Positions 8,956-18,850 of a stretch of DNA of 64,000 nt are shown piece after piece. A program made the position numbers and the translations under genes. The notes beneath the pieces are model-generated. The model was given only the letters and a program-made list of their open reading frames with translations. It had not been told where the DNA came from and did no database searches. Position 1 is the stretch's first letter. Each line of letters begins with the position of its first letter. Source of the stretch: Vavraia culicis subsp. floridensis (lineage: Eukaryota > Microsporidia > Pleistophoridae); the NCBI RefSeq assembly GCF_000192795.1, contig NW_007360619.1, positions 52,486 through 116,485 of the forward strand, written 5' to 3'.

Positions 8956-10238
8956 ATCGGCACGTGCTTTTTGTTCATCTCATATGGTTGTTGGTCATGT
9001 GATTAGACGAGAAGGACAGCATTAAATTATGATTTTTTTGACACTAACAATCATGCTGCACACATTTTACAAGTTTAGTGTGTTCTTTTCTTGTTTATGG
9101 CATCGATCACACAAAATAGGTCTGCTTTTCTCATCAATATGTTACAGAAAATAGTAAACTAGTTGTTTGCATGAACGAAGTATTCATGGTCAACACACTG
9201 TTGTTAATTGTGTGAACTTCGATATGATGTAAGAATATGATAATGGAAGAATAAAAGTATTGTTAAGTGATCAGTACATTGCTGTTAAACACATGTTTTG
9301 CTTTTGATCAGAAAACTCATATTGTAATTGTGTTGTTCTACCTCACGAAAAGCTGAAAGCTACATTACAATATGCAATTATCAATGCATTATCATATTTA
9401 TGTTTATTACAATGCATGTACACTAGTTATATTGTGTGTGCTAGTATCACTGCATTCTTTTCCTGTTATCATTTCTACTCCAAATGAATTTCTTATCATC
9501 AAATCAATTCGAACAAATATTGAACATAAATGTCATCAATGTTGATCAACTGATGTTAATATAAAATGTCACCTGCATTTGTTTTTTGAATGTTGTAACT
9601 ACTTAAAGCACTGTTTGAAAGTATTTTTTTACAAGTTGCTGAACAAACCGATTGTAATAATCAGTACTCGTCTTCTTTATGCTCTTTTTGTACAATATTA
9701 TAGCTACATAATGTGCTAGTATTCTCATGATAATCATGACATGATATTTTGTTGCCATTTCACAATCGATATCACGTGTTGTAAAGCCATGACACAATTG
9801 TTACTAAACTGGTATTTAATTAAAAATATTCAATCGTAACAACATATTTACATATGGTGGTTGACTAAGAATGAGCGCTAATCACTGTGGTCTTGATGAC
9901 TATATTGCATCTTTTTGACAGATAATTAGAAAAATAATCAAAAAATTGTAAATGACAGCAACATTAAAATATTAAATGTGGTATTATAGTGTGATCAATT
10001 TAATTAGTATTTATTATGCAAATATTTGTGTGGTTTTGCAGCAATTTTACAGCACAGCTGTTTTCTCTCAAATTGATATGCTATCAGCAAAAGAAGAAAA
10101 AGATGTACCAATATATTGAGAGATGGTGTTGAAGCTAAACAAAGCTAAGAAAACGATACAATACAGAACAACATCCTAAGTCTAGGGGTAATTATGGCAA
10201 TGCTAGTGCAAGGAAACAACACATGTGATAGTAGCTCA
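8956..10238. other. Large gene-free AT-rich stretch
   Basis: Nearly 1.3 kb with only short shadow ORFs. It has many AT-rich direct and inverted words, and no RNA gene or transposon motif is recognised. It separates the LRR gene from the retrotransposon remnant. Confidence 0.5.
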
Positions 10239-11500
10239 TTTTTTCACTAAAACTCGTTTACTTATATTCACACATTACAATATCCGAATAAACACACTTT
10301 TGTGGTCCGCTAGATCCGGTCATGACTACTAGAATTTAGTTTATAAGGAAAATTTGTCTTTCATCTTGCTCAAAATCTTCGCTCGCATCCTATCACAATA
10401 TAAAGGTGTGCTGAAACCGCAGCAGTGGCTTTAACATACAAGCCATGACTTTCATTATCTTCCTCAGAAGCGCTCGAATAACTTTTATTCTGGAATGGGT
10501 AGTGGACGCTATACAACTCGCACCCGTAGGTTGCAATCGGAAGTAGAACGAACTTGACCAAAAGCATTTTAGTGGATGCTGGCACAAACTTCTGTGTGAG
10601 GAGCGGTTTCATCTCATGGACTTACGGACCATCTTTTCTTTCTTACCCGTATTACTACTTTCACGTCAGGATCAGATGTCAATAGTAGGCTGAGGTGTGT
10701 ATAGCTATCTATATCAGGAAGAAACTGCTCGATAAAGCACATTCTGTATGCATCTCCTGGACCAAATACAAATACTTCAATCCTGTTAATGTGCAGAGAC
10801 ATCTTTCACCGTTTGCACCAATAGCTGATCCTGTGTAGCCTGCTCTGCAGTTCATGGGCAGACTTGGCAAGTAGAGCAGGCTTGGAATGACCTCGCGCCG
10901 GTTGCACTGTGACTTTGCTGAGACCATCGAACAGGTCATTGGTGCACAGGTTAAACAGAACCGGGGACGCGGGCATCTCTATCTAACTTCGATATTGTAC
11001 ATTAACAATGCTGAACGAATTTAGCCAGTCAGCACGGATGCCCGTACAAGGCAGTGAGAAGCCAAACGAGATTTCCGTGGAAGTTGTACGACCACAGCTT
11101 GGCCAGCAGGCCCTCTGTAGTAACACATCGTATGTCTTTGATAAATCCAAGAAGGCTACGTACGTCACTCTATGCTTCAGGCTGCACTATCTTGCGATCA
11201 TGTACGGGCTGGCTGCGTACACGATATATCTCTGTAGCTAATCGCTCGCAAATCGACACTTTCACGCTCAAAGATGCTTGACAGCCTATCGGCACGTAGC
11301 ATGACCAGCGATTAATGAGTAAAATTCTCCCATAGTTATATATGATACCCAGGTTTCCTTCCTTCGGTACTTAAAAAGCAGATTCATCCAATTCATCAGA
11401 AATCACTCTGTTTTCGCACAATCGAGCGCACTACAGGACGATAATTACCTTTGTTGTCATACCAAGGATACAATTTACAATCGTAAGCAATGAAACAAAA
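10239..11500 (-). pseudogene. Decayed non-LTR retrotransposon reverse transcriptase (copy B)
   Basis: On the minus strand, successive pieces in different frames spell a non-LTR reverse transcriptase in order. GNYRPVVRSIV lies near 11445. VAFLDLSKTYD, polymerase motif A, lies near 11130-11165. SPVLFNLCTNDLFDGL lies near 10925-10970. LHRISYWCKR plus KMSLHINRIEVFVFG spans about 10745-10825. KMLLVKFVLLPIATYGCELY lies near 10520-10580, then GLYVKATAAVSAHL to about 10400. Stops and frameshifts interrupt every section and the YADD catalytic motif is not recognisable, so the copy is dead. The 3' end is TTTTTTCACTAAAA at 10239-10252, giving a short A-tail on the coding strand. It resembles Dong/R4-type LINEs. 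It lies immediately downstream of the ribonucleotide reductase stop codon. Confidence 0.88.
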
Positions 11501-11528
11501 TCTTTAAAACTATTTTACTTAGATTATT

Positions 11529-13850
11529 CTACGCACTACATGACATGCACTCATCATCTTCACTCGTGGGACTACACGATGATTTTTGGAGCAACTTTGT
11601 TGTGCTCACCATGCCTCTATCAACCGTAAACTTAACAGCAGCTGATATCGGTCTAGTCCTCAAATAATACATGCCGGTCTTAAGTCCCCGTTTAAAACCG
11701 TAAAAATGCATGCTCGTCAGCTTAGGATATGTTGGCTGTGCCATAAAAATATTTAGGCTCTGCGACTGGTCAACATACGGTGCCCTGTCAGCTGCCAGAT
11801 CAATCAAACTACGCATCTTCAGCTCCCACGCTGTCTTATAAAGCCTCTTTATCTCGTCCGGTATACCCTCAATTCTTTGAATACTTCCCTCTTCCTGTAT
11901 CAGGATGTTCTTCATCTCATCGCTCCATAGATTGAGCTTCATCAGGTCGTGCATCAGGTACGTGTTGACCACCTGGAACTCACCCGCAAGCGTGCGGCGC
12001 GTATAAATATTCGTGGTGAAGGGCTCAAAGCACTCGTTGTACCCGAGTATCTGAGAGGTGCTTGCAGTGGGCATTAGTGCAACAAGCAAGGAATTCCTCA
12101 CACCATACTTCGCTATCCTGGCACGGAGACCCCGCCAATCATGGTTTGTCACAGGCACCACGTTCCACATATCAAAATGCAGCACGCCCTGACTCATCGG
12201 GCTTCCTTCATAGCTGTCATACGGCCCATACTCCTTCGCAAGCTCACAGCTCGCATCAAGTGCTGCAAAATGAATCGTTTCAAATATGCGCAAATTTACG
12301 GCACGCGCCTCCTTTGAATCATACGGCATCCTCAGCATCACAAAAACATCAGCAAGGCCCTGCACTCCAAGGCCGATGGGACGATGTTTGAGATTACTGT
12401 TCCTTGTCTCGGGTAGAGGATACAAATTTACGTCTATCACTTTGTTGAGGTTCTTTACGACAATCTTGGTGACCATTTTGAGCTTCTCATAGTCAAACTG
12501 GCCGTCTTGCATGAACCTGGGCAAGCCGAGGGATGCCAAGTTACACACCGCTATTTCGTTCTCCTCGGTGTACTCCATTATTTCCGAGCATAGGTTGCTG
12601 CATTTGATCGTGCCAAGGTGCTTCTGATTGTTCATCCTATTCGCTGAATCTTTGTAGCACATGTACGGCGTGCCAGTCTCGATCTGACTGCTCAGAATAG
12701 CCTTCCACAACTTCTGTGCACGCACGGTCCGCCGCGCCATGCCATTCTTTTCGTACATCTCGTACGCCTTGTCAAACTCATCTCCGTACAGATTGTACAG
12801 GTTCGGGACATCATCGTTGGAGAACAGCGACCAGTTCTCATCGTTGTGCACCCTCCGCATGAACAGATCAGGTATCCACAGCGCTGTGAAAATATCGCGT
12901 GCACGCAGCTCCTCTTTACCCGTGTTCTTGCGTATATCAAGGAACTCAAAGATATCGGAGTGCCACGGCTCGACGTAGATCGCCATCGATCCCGGTCGTT
13001 TCTTGCCGCCTTGATCAATGCAGCGCAGTGTCGCTTCAAATATCTTTGCAACCGGTATAATGCCGCATGCACGACCACCTGTAGATTTGATAAGTGAATT
13101 GGCGCCACGCAGTTTGTGCACATTCATGCCAAGGCCGCCTGCAGTCTTAGAAATCTTTGCTGCATCAGACACCGCTTTGAAGATGCCCTCGATTGAGTCT
13201 TCCTCTATTCCTAGGAGGAAGCACGATGAGAGCTGCGGCGTTAGCGTGCCCGCGTTAAACATCGTGGGCGTAGCGTGCACGAAGTACTTCTGCGACATCA
13301 GATGGTACGTTTCAAATGCATCCTGCAGCGAGTCGTAGTGTATTCCAAGCGCTACACGCATGAACAGGTCCTGTGGCCGTTCCACTGTCCGGCTGTTGAT
13401 GGACAGCATGTAGGACTTTTCCATCGTTTTGAACCCGAAGAACGAAATGTCGTAGTCCCTGCTGTAATCGATCTGGGCCTGTATCGCGTCCTTGTTCTCA
13501 CGCACCCGCTCGCAAAATTCCCTGCTGAAGTACCTCTTCTGCTCGTAGCAGTACTTCACCTTCTCGTAGAAGGTATCGAGCGTTACCTTGTGGTGCTCCC
13601 GCACCACGATACGTGCCGCTATGCATCCAAAATCAGGATTCTTGGTCATTGCTGATGCTGCACACTCCGCAGCAAGCGACACGATATCGCATGTACTAAG
13701 ATTGTCGCACAGCCCGCTCTCTATTTTGTTGAACAGGTCATCAAGCTCCTCTCTCATGATGTTGAGGCCATGCGAACACTCCAACAGCATTTTATGTATT
13801 TTCTTGGTATCAAGCGGCTCTAAAATTTTATCGCTGTTACGCACGAACAT
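11529..13850 (-). CDS. RNR1: Ribonucleoside-diphosphate reductase large subunit (class I)
   Basis: A full-length 773-residue R1 subunit that reduces ribonucleoside diphosphates to deoxyribonucleotides in the cytosol with a small R2 subunit. Residues 1-90 form an ATP-cone-like domain. The catalytic residues correspond to C210 (in QLSSCFLLGI), N419, C421 and E423 (in SNLCSEI) and C436 (in AVCNLAS). PGSMAIYVEPWH at 286-297 is the substrate-site loop region. The C-terminus ends in C768-x-x-C771, the swinging redox pair. All key residues are kept, so the enzyme should be active. Start ATG at 13848-13850. No C-run is seen, but an A/T-rich TATA-like block lies about 30 nt upstream. Base composition is higher in GC than the surroundings. 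Confidence 0.97.
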   Translation of the reverse strand: MFVRNSDKILEPLDTKKIHKMLLECSHGLNIMREELDDLFNKIESGLCDNLSTCDIVSLAAECAASAMTKNPDFGCIAARIVVREHHKVTLDTFYEKVKYCYEQKRYFSREFCERVRENKDAIQAQIDYSRDYDISFFGFKTMEKSYMLSINSRTVERPQDLFMRVALGIHYDSLQDAFETYHLMSQKYFVHATPTMFNAGTLTPQLSSCFLLGIEEDSIEGIFKAVSDAAKISKTAGGLGMNVHKLRGANSLIKSTGGRACGIIPVAKIFEATLRCIDQGGKKRPGSMAIYVEPWHSDIFEFLDIRKNTGKEELRARDIFTALWIPDLFMRRVHNDENWSLFSNDDVPNLYNLYGDEFDKAYEMYEKNGMARRTVRAQKLWKAILSSQIETGTPYMCYKDSANRMNNQKHLGTIKCSNLCSEIMEYTEENEIAVCNLASLGLPRFMQDGQFDYEKLKMVTKIVVKNLNKVIDVNLYPLPETRNSNLKHRPIGLGVQGLADVFVMLRMPYDSKEARAVNLRIFETIHFAALDASCELAKEYGPYDSYEGSPMSQGVLHFDMWNVVPVTNHDWRGLRARIAKYGVRNSLLVALMPTASTSQILGYNECFEPFTTNIYTRRTLAGEFQVVNTYLMHDLMKLNLWSDEMKNILIQEEGSIQRIEGIPDEIKRLYKTAWELKMRSLIDLAADRAPYVDQSQSLNIFMAQPTYPKLTSMHFYGFKRGLKTGMYYLRTRPISAAVKFTVDRGMVSTTKLLQKSSCSPTSEDDECMSCSA

Positions 13851-14517
13851 ACCGCTCTAATATTTTTTTATTTTTATAGTTTTTTTTGTCAGAAAAAAGA
13901 TTCGATATTTTGGAGGCAAACCAGGAAATAATTAGAAAGGTCATTTATGCGAATGCAATTTTCTATCCGTCTAGCATGGATGCATGAGAGAACGGTTGGT
14001 GTTACGAGGTGTTTTTGGTGCATGACATGTTTTGAGTGGGATGGAAGGAAAGAGGCGGCACTGAATGGGCCGATCAAGGCAGAAGACACGTACGGTAAAA
14101 CACATAGCACGGTTGATGAGTGAACGCTTTTCTAACAAATTTACTGATCGGTTCAATACGACGTGAGTGTGTGCGGTATGGCGTGCTACGGTGTGATACA
14201 CCACTCTTTACCATCGTGCTGCCATTAAAACATTATCAGTGCACTTATCACCGATAATATGCACAGCACGTCTTAACCGATGTGCATCCAGCTGTCAGAT
14301 CTAACACACCCGTAGTTTACGATGCCGATCAATGATAAAATGCCAGCTCATACGAACACGTGAAACACAGCCGTTCACACGAGTGGTGCACTTCCTCAGC
14401 CCGTACTTAATTGCTTGGTTCACTCCTCTATTCATTAAAAATGTGATGTGCAATGAGTTTGACGGCCCTAAACAGCGATATGATGGTGTATACACGCTTT
14501 AAAACACATCGATAAAT

Positions 14518-14542
14518 AAAACAGCACTTGATGTGCTGTTTT
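14518..14542. repeat. Perfect 10-bp inverted repeat with 5-nt loop
   Basis: AAAACAGCAC at 14518-14527 and GTGCTGTTTT at 14533-14542 are exact reverse complements around the loop TTGAT. It could fold as a hairpin in either transcript. There is no nearby gene end, so a role in termination is not supported. Confidence 0.85.
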
Positions 14543-14574
14543 AATGCCGTGTTTGACCGGTTGTACAGGACGGG

Positions 14575-14820
14575 ATGGTAAATGGTACATGGTATAAATT
14601 GGGAAATGGCTTGCTGTTGTTTTCAAATCTGAATAAACGTACATTTAATAAAAAATTGCTGTCGTATGGTGCTGAGCACCGGTATTGCAATTTTACCCGT
14701 ACTGTGCACAAAATCCTTATCAGCACCGCCTTCTTTATTGTGCCTTTGGCTGCATGGATTTACTTTATCTTCCGATCAAGGAATGCACAAGATATGATAT
14801 GCCAAGGAATTAAATGGTAA
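14575..14820 (+). CDS. Possible small membrane protein, 81 residues (doubtful)
   Basis: An ATG ORF with a basic N-terminal half and one hydrophobic stretch, ILISTAFFIVPLAAWIYFIF, near residues 47-66. A GGG precedes the ATG rather than the usual CCC. There is no recognisable family and no neighbour support. It may be a chance ORF in a long gap. Confidence 0.2.
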   Translation: MVNGTWYKLGNGLLLFSNLNKRTFNKKLLSYGAEHRYCNFTRTVHKILISTAFFIVPLAAWIYFIFRSRNAQDMICQGIKW

Positions 14821-15489
14821 TGGTTCAACAACGATGCCACAACGTAGAATATTCGTCTTAATTACGTGCGGGGTGTGTTCGCTAGTGTATGACATTTATT
14901 AACACGGTGTATTACGCTTTGACGGGTGATTGATGGGATGAATTGCTGTGAGCGAAGGGAACGTGGTTTAAATACTGGGAGTATGGCGCATAAATGGAAT
15001 GAGAACGGTGCAATAACAGAACGAGAGATGAACACGAACAGAACAAAAGGAGCAGAGTGCTACCGCAGTGTGTTCTTCTATTACGAACGGTGTGAACGCA
15101 GGACTGTCATGGTGGAAATGTTTACGTTACCGATCGGTGACCGGAAAGGAGTAGAAATTTAATGGCAGCTTAAAATGAGGATGACAAACAGTACACATTA
15201 GAATATTTGATTTTTTAGGAGAAGTTTTACTTATTGATGGCAAGGGCTTGACAAGTAAAACGCACAGAGCGAATGCCTGGCCTGCAATCCGGGATACCAT
15301 AGTTTGATGTGGTAGGCGTGAAGGGGCGCAACACGTGCCCGTTCTACACGAAAATGCAGACAACCAGCGCACCCACCCTTCTTCTCCAACGTAGCACGCA
15401 GCTCCACGCACTCGTAAAGAACTGCTCGGCCATCAAAACACAAAAGCTGACACGCACATAAAAATATCGTTGTATTTATTGGCACCGCT

Positions 15490-15975
15490 CTACTTCTCCC
15501 CCATCGCATAGTTCTTTGTGTAGTCCTTCGCCACCCGGTTGTGCTTCTGTCTATCATTCATATACAAATCCGCTGCCTGCTTATTAAGTGGGTCATTCGG
15601 ATTAGGATCACTCAGCAACGAGGAGATAGAAAGAAGCACCTTAGATATCGTAAGCGCAGGGCTCCACTTCGTATTGAGGATGTCCAGGCATATGTGACCA
15701 TCCTTAATATTGCAGTGAAATATTTGTGTCTTGAACATCACCTTAGGCGCACTATACGGATAGTTCGGCGGAAAGTATATCTCAAGCAGAAAAATGCCGT
15801 CCTGGTACGGCGTGCCGTGCGGCCCTATTATCGTTGCCTCCCACTTGTCAAACTCTTCATCTGATGCCGGTCCTGCACTGCAATTCTCTGGCGGGTCTAG
15901 GGCCATGTCCATGTACTCCTTTAATATTCTATTCGTTGTTCTTCGCTTTGAATTTTTCGACTCCCATGTGGCCAT
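15490..15975 (-). CDS. Ubiquitin-conjugating enzyme E2, UBE2E/Ubc4-like
   Basis: A 161-residue E2 that carries ubiquitin as a thioester and hands it to E3 ligases or substrates. The UBC core spans residues 10-158. The active-site cysteine is C96 in HICLDIL, followed by KWSPALTISKVLLSISSLLSDPNPNDPL, which is typical of the UBE2D/UBE2E group. The catalytic-site tripeptide is HCN (87-89), as in animal UBE2E enzymes, instead of the more common HPN. There are six residues between its Asn and the active Cys, where most family members have seven. Start ATG at 15973-15975 with CCC just upstream (15979-15981 on this strand). A C-terminal extension of only a few residues is present. Confidence 0.93.
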   Translation of the reverse strand: MATWESKNSKRRTTNRILKEYMDMALDPPENCSAGPASDEEFDKWEATIIGPHGTPYQDGIFLLEIYFPPNYPYSAPKVMFKTQIFHCNIKDGHICLDILNTKWSPALTISKVLLSISSLLSDPNPNDPLNKQAADLYMNDRQKHNRVAKDYTKNYAMGEK

Positions 15976-16639
15976 GAAGGGTACAAAAGTTTTGAATTTG
16001 TTTGTAACCCGTGATTGCTGTGTTTCTGATTACGTGTGCAGAGTGTGGTCGAGTGCCAGATCACTATGATTGGGATGTAAAACAAGTGGTTGAATCGGTT
16101 TTTGTTTCATGTGGACGATGGCACACTGCCTGTGGAATACGGTTGATCACAATGACAGGGCATTCGTAATTTTTGTAAATCGAGGGGAGTAGCGAGACAC
16201 TCCGTGCATCGCGATTGGTTACGGTTCGCGGTGGTAATGATGCGTGAAAGGATCGAATACCATGGTGGTGTTGTGATTGTGTATTATCCGCGTGTTTGTA
16301 TGCTATGCGGATCGAATAACCGCAGGCACTCGACCGGTCAAAAGCGTTATAGAGTATACGGATGCGATACGCTAAATATTACGATATAGTGCACCGGAAT
16401 GGTGCACTAGGACACTATTTTGATGATTATACCGTTTATCGTTAGTGGTATTTTATTTCCGCGCCGTATAATATCATCCAAACAAACATACTCGTTCGTC
16501 CTTTAGGTTTATCTCGCCTATTTCATAATGGCACGGATGTACTTTCGCGCCTTATTCCGCCAAAACACATTTATTTACTTTTATCTCTCGTTGCTCCCAC
16601 ACATCCCAAATATTTTTGCAATTTATCGCCCTACCCCGA
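15976..16639. other. Divergent intergenic region
   Basis: Between the E2 and the Rpn12-like gene. A stretch at about 16440-16500 (TTTATTTCCGCGCC, then ATCATCCAAACAAACA) weakly resembles the retrotransposon 3' end. CCCC at 16634-16637 marks the downstream start. Confidence 0.4.
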
Positions 16640-17119
16640 ATGAAAACAAGTGAAATCGAAAACATAGAAAATAAATGTATAGAATCGATGAGAAATAACG
16701 ATCTGGAGCAGTTTCAATACAATTTTAACATGGTAAAACACCAGTACAACACTACAAAGACATCTGTTTCCACGTTTGTAAAGGCCTGTGAGCTAATGAT
16801 CCTTTTGAGCACGGATTTCCTTGCGTACCTGTATTTCTTAGAGACCCTTGACTATGAGGACATCAACAACGAGCACATAATGTTTGTGCTGGGAATCGAG
16901 CGGTTGATGACCGAGGAGAATGTGGCACTCATCAACCAGCAGTTGGGAAAATACAAGGAATGGGATGGGTGCATCCGTAGTATAATTAAGGCGTTGGAGA
17001 GCAAGGACAGCCGGTTTAAGATGGAGCAAATTAATGTTGCTGCAGAGCCTGCTGAGCACAGCCCGCTGCAAACCATCAAGGATTGTATTCTGTTCAGTAA
17101 GAATTTCAATAAAATTTGA
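16640..17119 (+). CDS. Proteasome lid subunit Rpn12-like (PCI family, tentative)
   Basis: A 159-residue helical protein. The segment CELMILLSTDFLAYLYFLETL (residues 51-71), then NNEHIMFVLGIERLMTEENV, follows the pattern of Rpn12/PSMD8 and CSN8. In those, a GLNLLRLLSQNRIAEFHTELE-type helix precedes a conserved IK-x-P-x-x-LEQSLMEG segment. Rpn12 is a lid subunit of the 26S proteasome regulatory particle. The protein is much shorter than the usual 250-270 residues, as is common in this genome. The start chosen is the ATG at 16640, with CCCC at 16634-16637 only 2 nt before it. The frame extends upstream only through non-ATG codons. The call rests on pattern, not on catalytic residues. Confidence 0.45.
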   Translation: MKTSEIENIENKCIESMRNNDLEQFQYNFNMVKHQYNTTKTSVSTFVKACELMILLSTDFLAYLYFLETLDYEDINNEHIMFVLGIERLMTEENVALINQQLGKYKEWDGCIRSIIKALESKDSRFKMEQINVAAEPAEHSPLQTIKDCILFSKNFNKI

Positions 17120-17310
17120 GGATGTTGTTGAACAGTTTTTACTTCATTTTTGACCAAATTTCATATTTAGAGCAGGCTACAGGTTTGTAAGCATACTAAC
17201 TCTGCGTATAGCATCTGCCGCGATTTATTCCTCGGTTTGTTAGATATAGACCGTCCCATCCAAATAATAAGTTTACTTGCTGTTTCAATTACACCCGCTG
17301 CAGTATCTGC

Positions 17311-17898
17311 TTAGGTATTGTTGGTAAACCTCATTTCCATGTACTCTTCCACGCTCTGTTTTTTTTTGGTGCTCAGCCTGGCATTGTTCAATGCCTTGTA
17401 ATCTGGATCATCAAAAAGTGCTTTCAGACACGTCTTGCCCTCCAGCAGCGCGGCAGCATCCTTTTTGTTAATTTTTGGTATTTTAGCCAGAAACTCGATC
17501 TTCCTTTCGTGCAGATCAAAACTGTACCTGTGTTTAATTATTTCTGTTGATCTGTGGGCGTTCACATCTATGGCTGCCAAATACATGGCCGCCTCATCGT
17601 TGCTAAAACAAAGAAAAATTTGGCAGTCAAACTGCACGAACTCGGACATGTGCTCTTCGTAGTTGTGCATGTCTATGTATATCAGTAAGATACTTGTCCT
17701 GTATTCCTTCAAGTTGTTCAAACGGGCAATTATATACTCTGGTTTACACAAATGAAAGCGTAAAGAAAGAAAAAGAACAGAAATGAAATTTTCTATCTCA
17801 AAATCTGTGGTGAGACCATCTTCATAGTACCATTTCACCTGATTAAGATAATCTAGCACGTTATTACCTCTCTGATTCGAATTTACTTTGATTGCCAT
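17311..17898 (-). CDS. RAD10: ERCC1/Rad10 DNA repair endonuclease subunit
   Basis: A 195-residue homologue of ERCC1/Rad10, the non-catalytic partner of XPF/Rad1 in nucleotide excision repair and interstrand crosslink repair. The N-terminus shows NQRGNNVLDYLNQVKWYYED, matching the QRGNPVLKFVRNVPWEFGD start of the ERCC1 central domain. ALFLSLRYH and HPDYIHGRL equivalents follow as VLFLSLRFH and KPEYIIARL. The C-terminal IPKINKKDAAALLEGKTCLKALF is the tandem helix-hairpin-helix region used for dimerisation. The protein is almost only the conserved core, since the variable N-terminal region of larger homologues is missing. The ATG at 17896-17898 is directly preceded by CCCC (17899-17902 on the minus strand). 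Confidence 0.92.
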   Translation of the reverse strand: MAIKVNSNQRGNNVLDYLNQVKWYYEDGLTTDFEIENFISVLFLSLRFHLCKPEYIIARLNNLKEYRTSILLIYIDMHNYEEHMSEFVQFDCQIFLCFSNDEAAMYLAAIDVNAHRSTEIIKHRYSFDLHERKIEFLAKIPKINKKDAAALLEGKTCLKALFDDPDYKALNNARLSTKKKQSVEEYMEMRFTNNT

Positions 17899-17902
17899 GG
17901 GG
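17899..17902 (-). promoter_or_regulatory. CCCC motif touching the RAD10 start codon
   Basis: The clearest example of the start-proximal C-run in the window: CCCC is immediately followed by ATG on the minus strand. It would lie at or near the transcription start, implying an almost leaderless mRNA. Confidence 0.6.
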
Positions 17903-18850
17903 ATCTGAAAATGGGTTGATACGTATTGCGGATCGCATATGAAAACGAAAATATTGTTGAAATAGGGTATAATTGTTGATTACGGTACGCGTTTTAGTGA
18001 CGGATATTACAACGTAACCAGATAAGAGAGCTGTGGTCTTTTTTATCATGCTGAAAGGAACACAAATCTTTGCTATTTGTGTTTCGTACGCCACACCGCG
18101 TATTGCGTTCCTCAGACAAACAAATGCATCAAGTGCCCCTGATCAAGACCTTTAGCACATTGTTCGTTCATTATTGTACGCTGTTATGTTAAAAAACGTT
18201 GAAAATCTGCTCAGAAAAGAGTGATGTGATAGCGGAGTTACCCTGATTTAAAGGAAGGAATCATCCTATCAATGATTTCGTACGAGTATTTGGTTCTTTA
18301 CGGAGATTTTTATTTGTCCTTTCATACAACCGCGAATATTTGGTTGATTTGTGACCGATAAATGGTTTTTTGCAGGAGAAAAGAAAAAATACAAATATTA
18401 CTGAAAAGCCAAAATAAACATATCTGTAATACAAACGAACAGCCTGTTTCACTTTTACATCGATCATTCATACGTATAAACAGCACCAGTCTTGCAGGTA
18501 CGCCGTATATAAATATCAAATTTGTTCGTTCAGGTCTCTCACAGCCGTCATGAAAATAGCATTTCTGTGCAACACATCTGCCAATTGATAAATTTAGCTG
18601 ATGTTGGATTATTTTCGAGCAACCGGTTCTGTGAACATTGCTTGGCACCGGATTGTTTATTTTACCTTTTTTGTTACTTATTTAACAGCGATTTGAGACT
18701 TTTTGCCAATCGCTTCAGGAATATAACAACACGCCAGACAGATCGCACTGCTACTCTTGCTGCAGATAATATTTTTATAGGCAATGAGATCCATCACAGG
18801 CCAAAAAGTGCTTAAAATAGCGAAGACTAACAAATTTTACTGAGCTGATA
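17903..18850. other. Gene-free stretch
   Basis: About 950 bp upstream of RAD10 and downstream of the TBC gene. Only short shadow ORFs are present. No RNA gene, repeat or mobile-element motif is recognised. Confidence 0.5.

Larger units (their letters stand above)
13851..15489. other. Gene-poor region with one strong hairpin
   Basis: 1.6 kb without a convincing gene. It contains the inverted repeat at 14518-14542 and a doubtful small ORF at 14575-14820. No tRNA or rRNA is recognised. Confidence 0.45.

Noticed and set aside
12062..13860. Several plus-strand ORFs of 70-126 codons
   Set aside because: All are antisense shadows of the well-conserved ribonucleotide reductase gene.
16295..16325. 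TGCGGATCGAATAACCGCA, looking like a tRNA T-arm
   Set aside because: The loop is 9 nt rather than 7, and no acceptor stem or A box could be placed around it.
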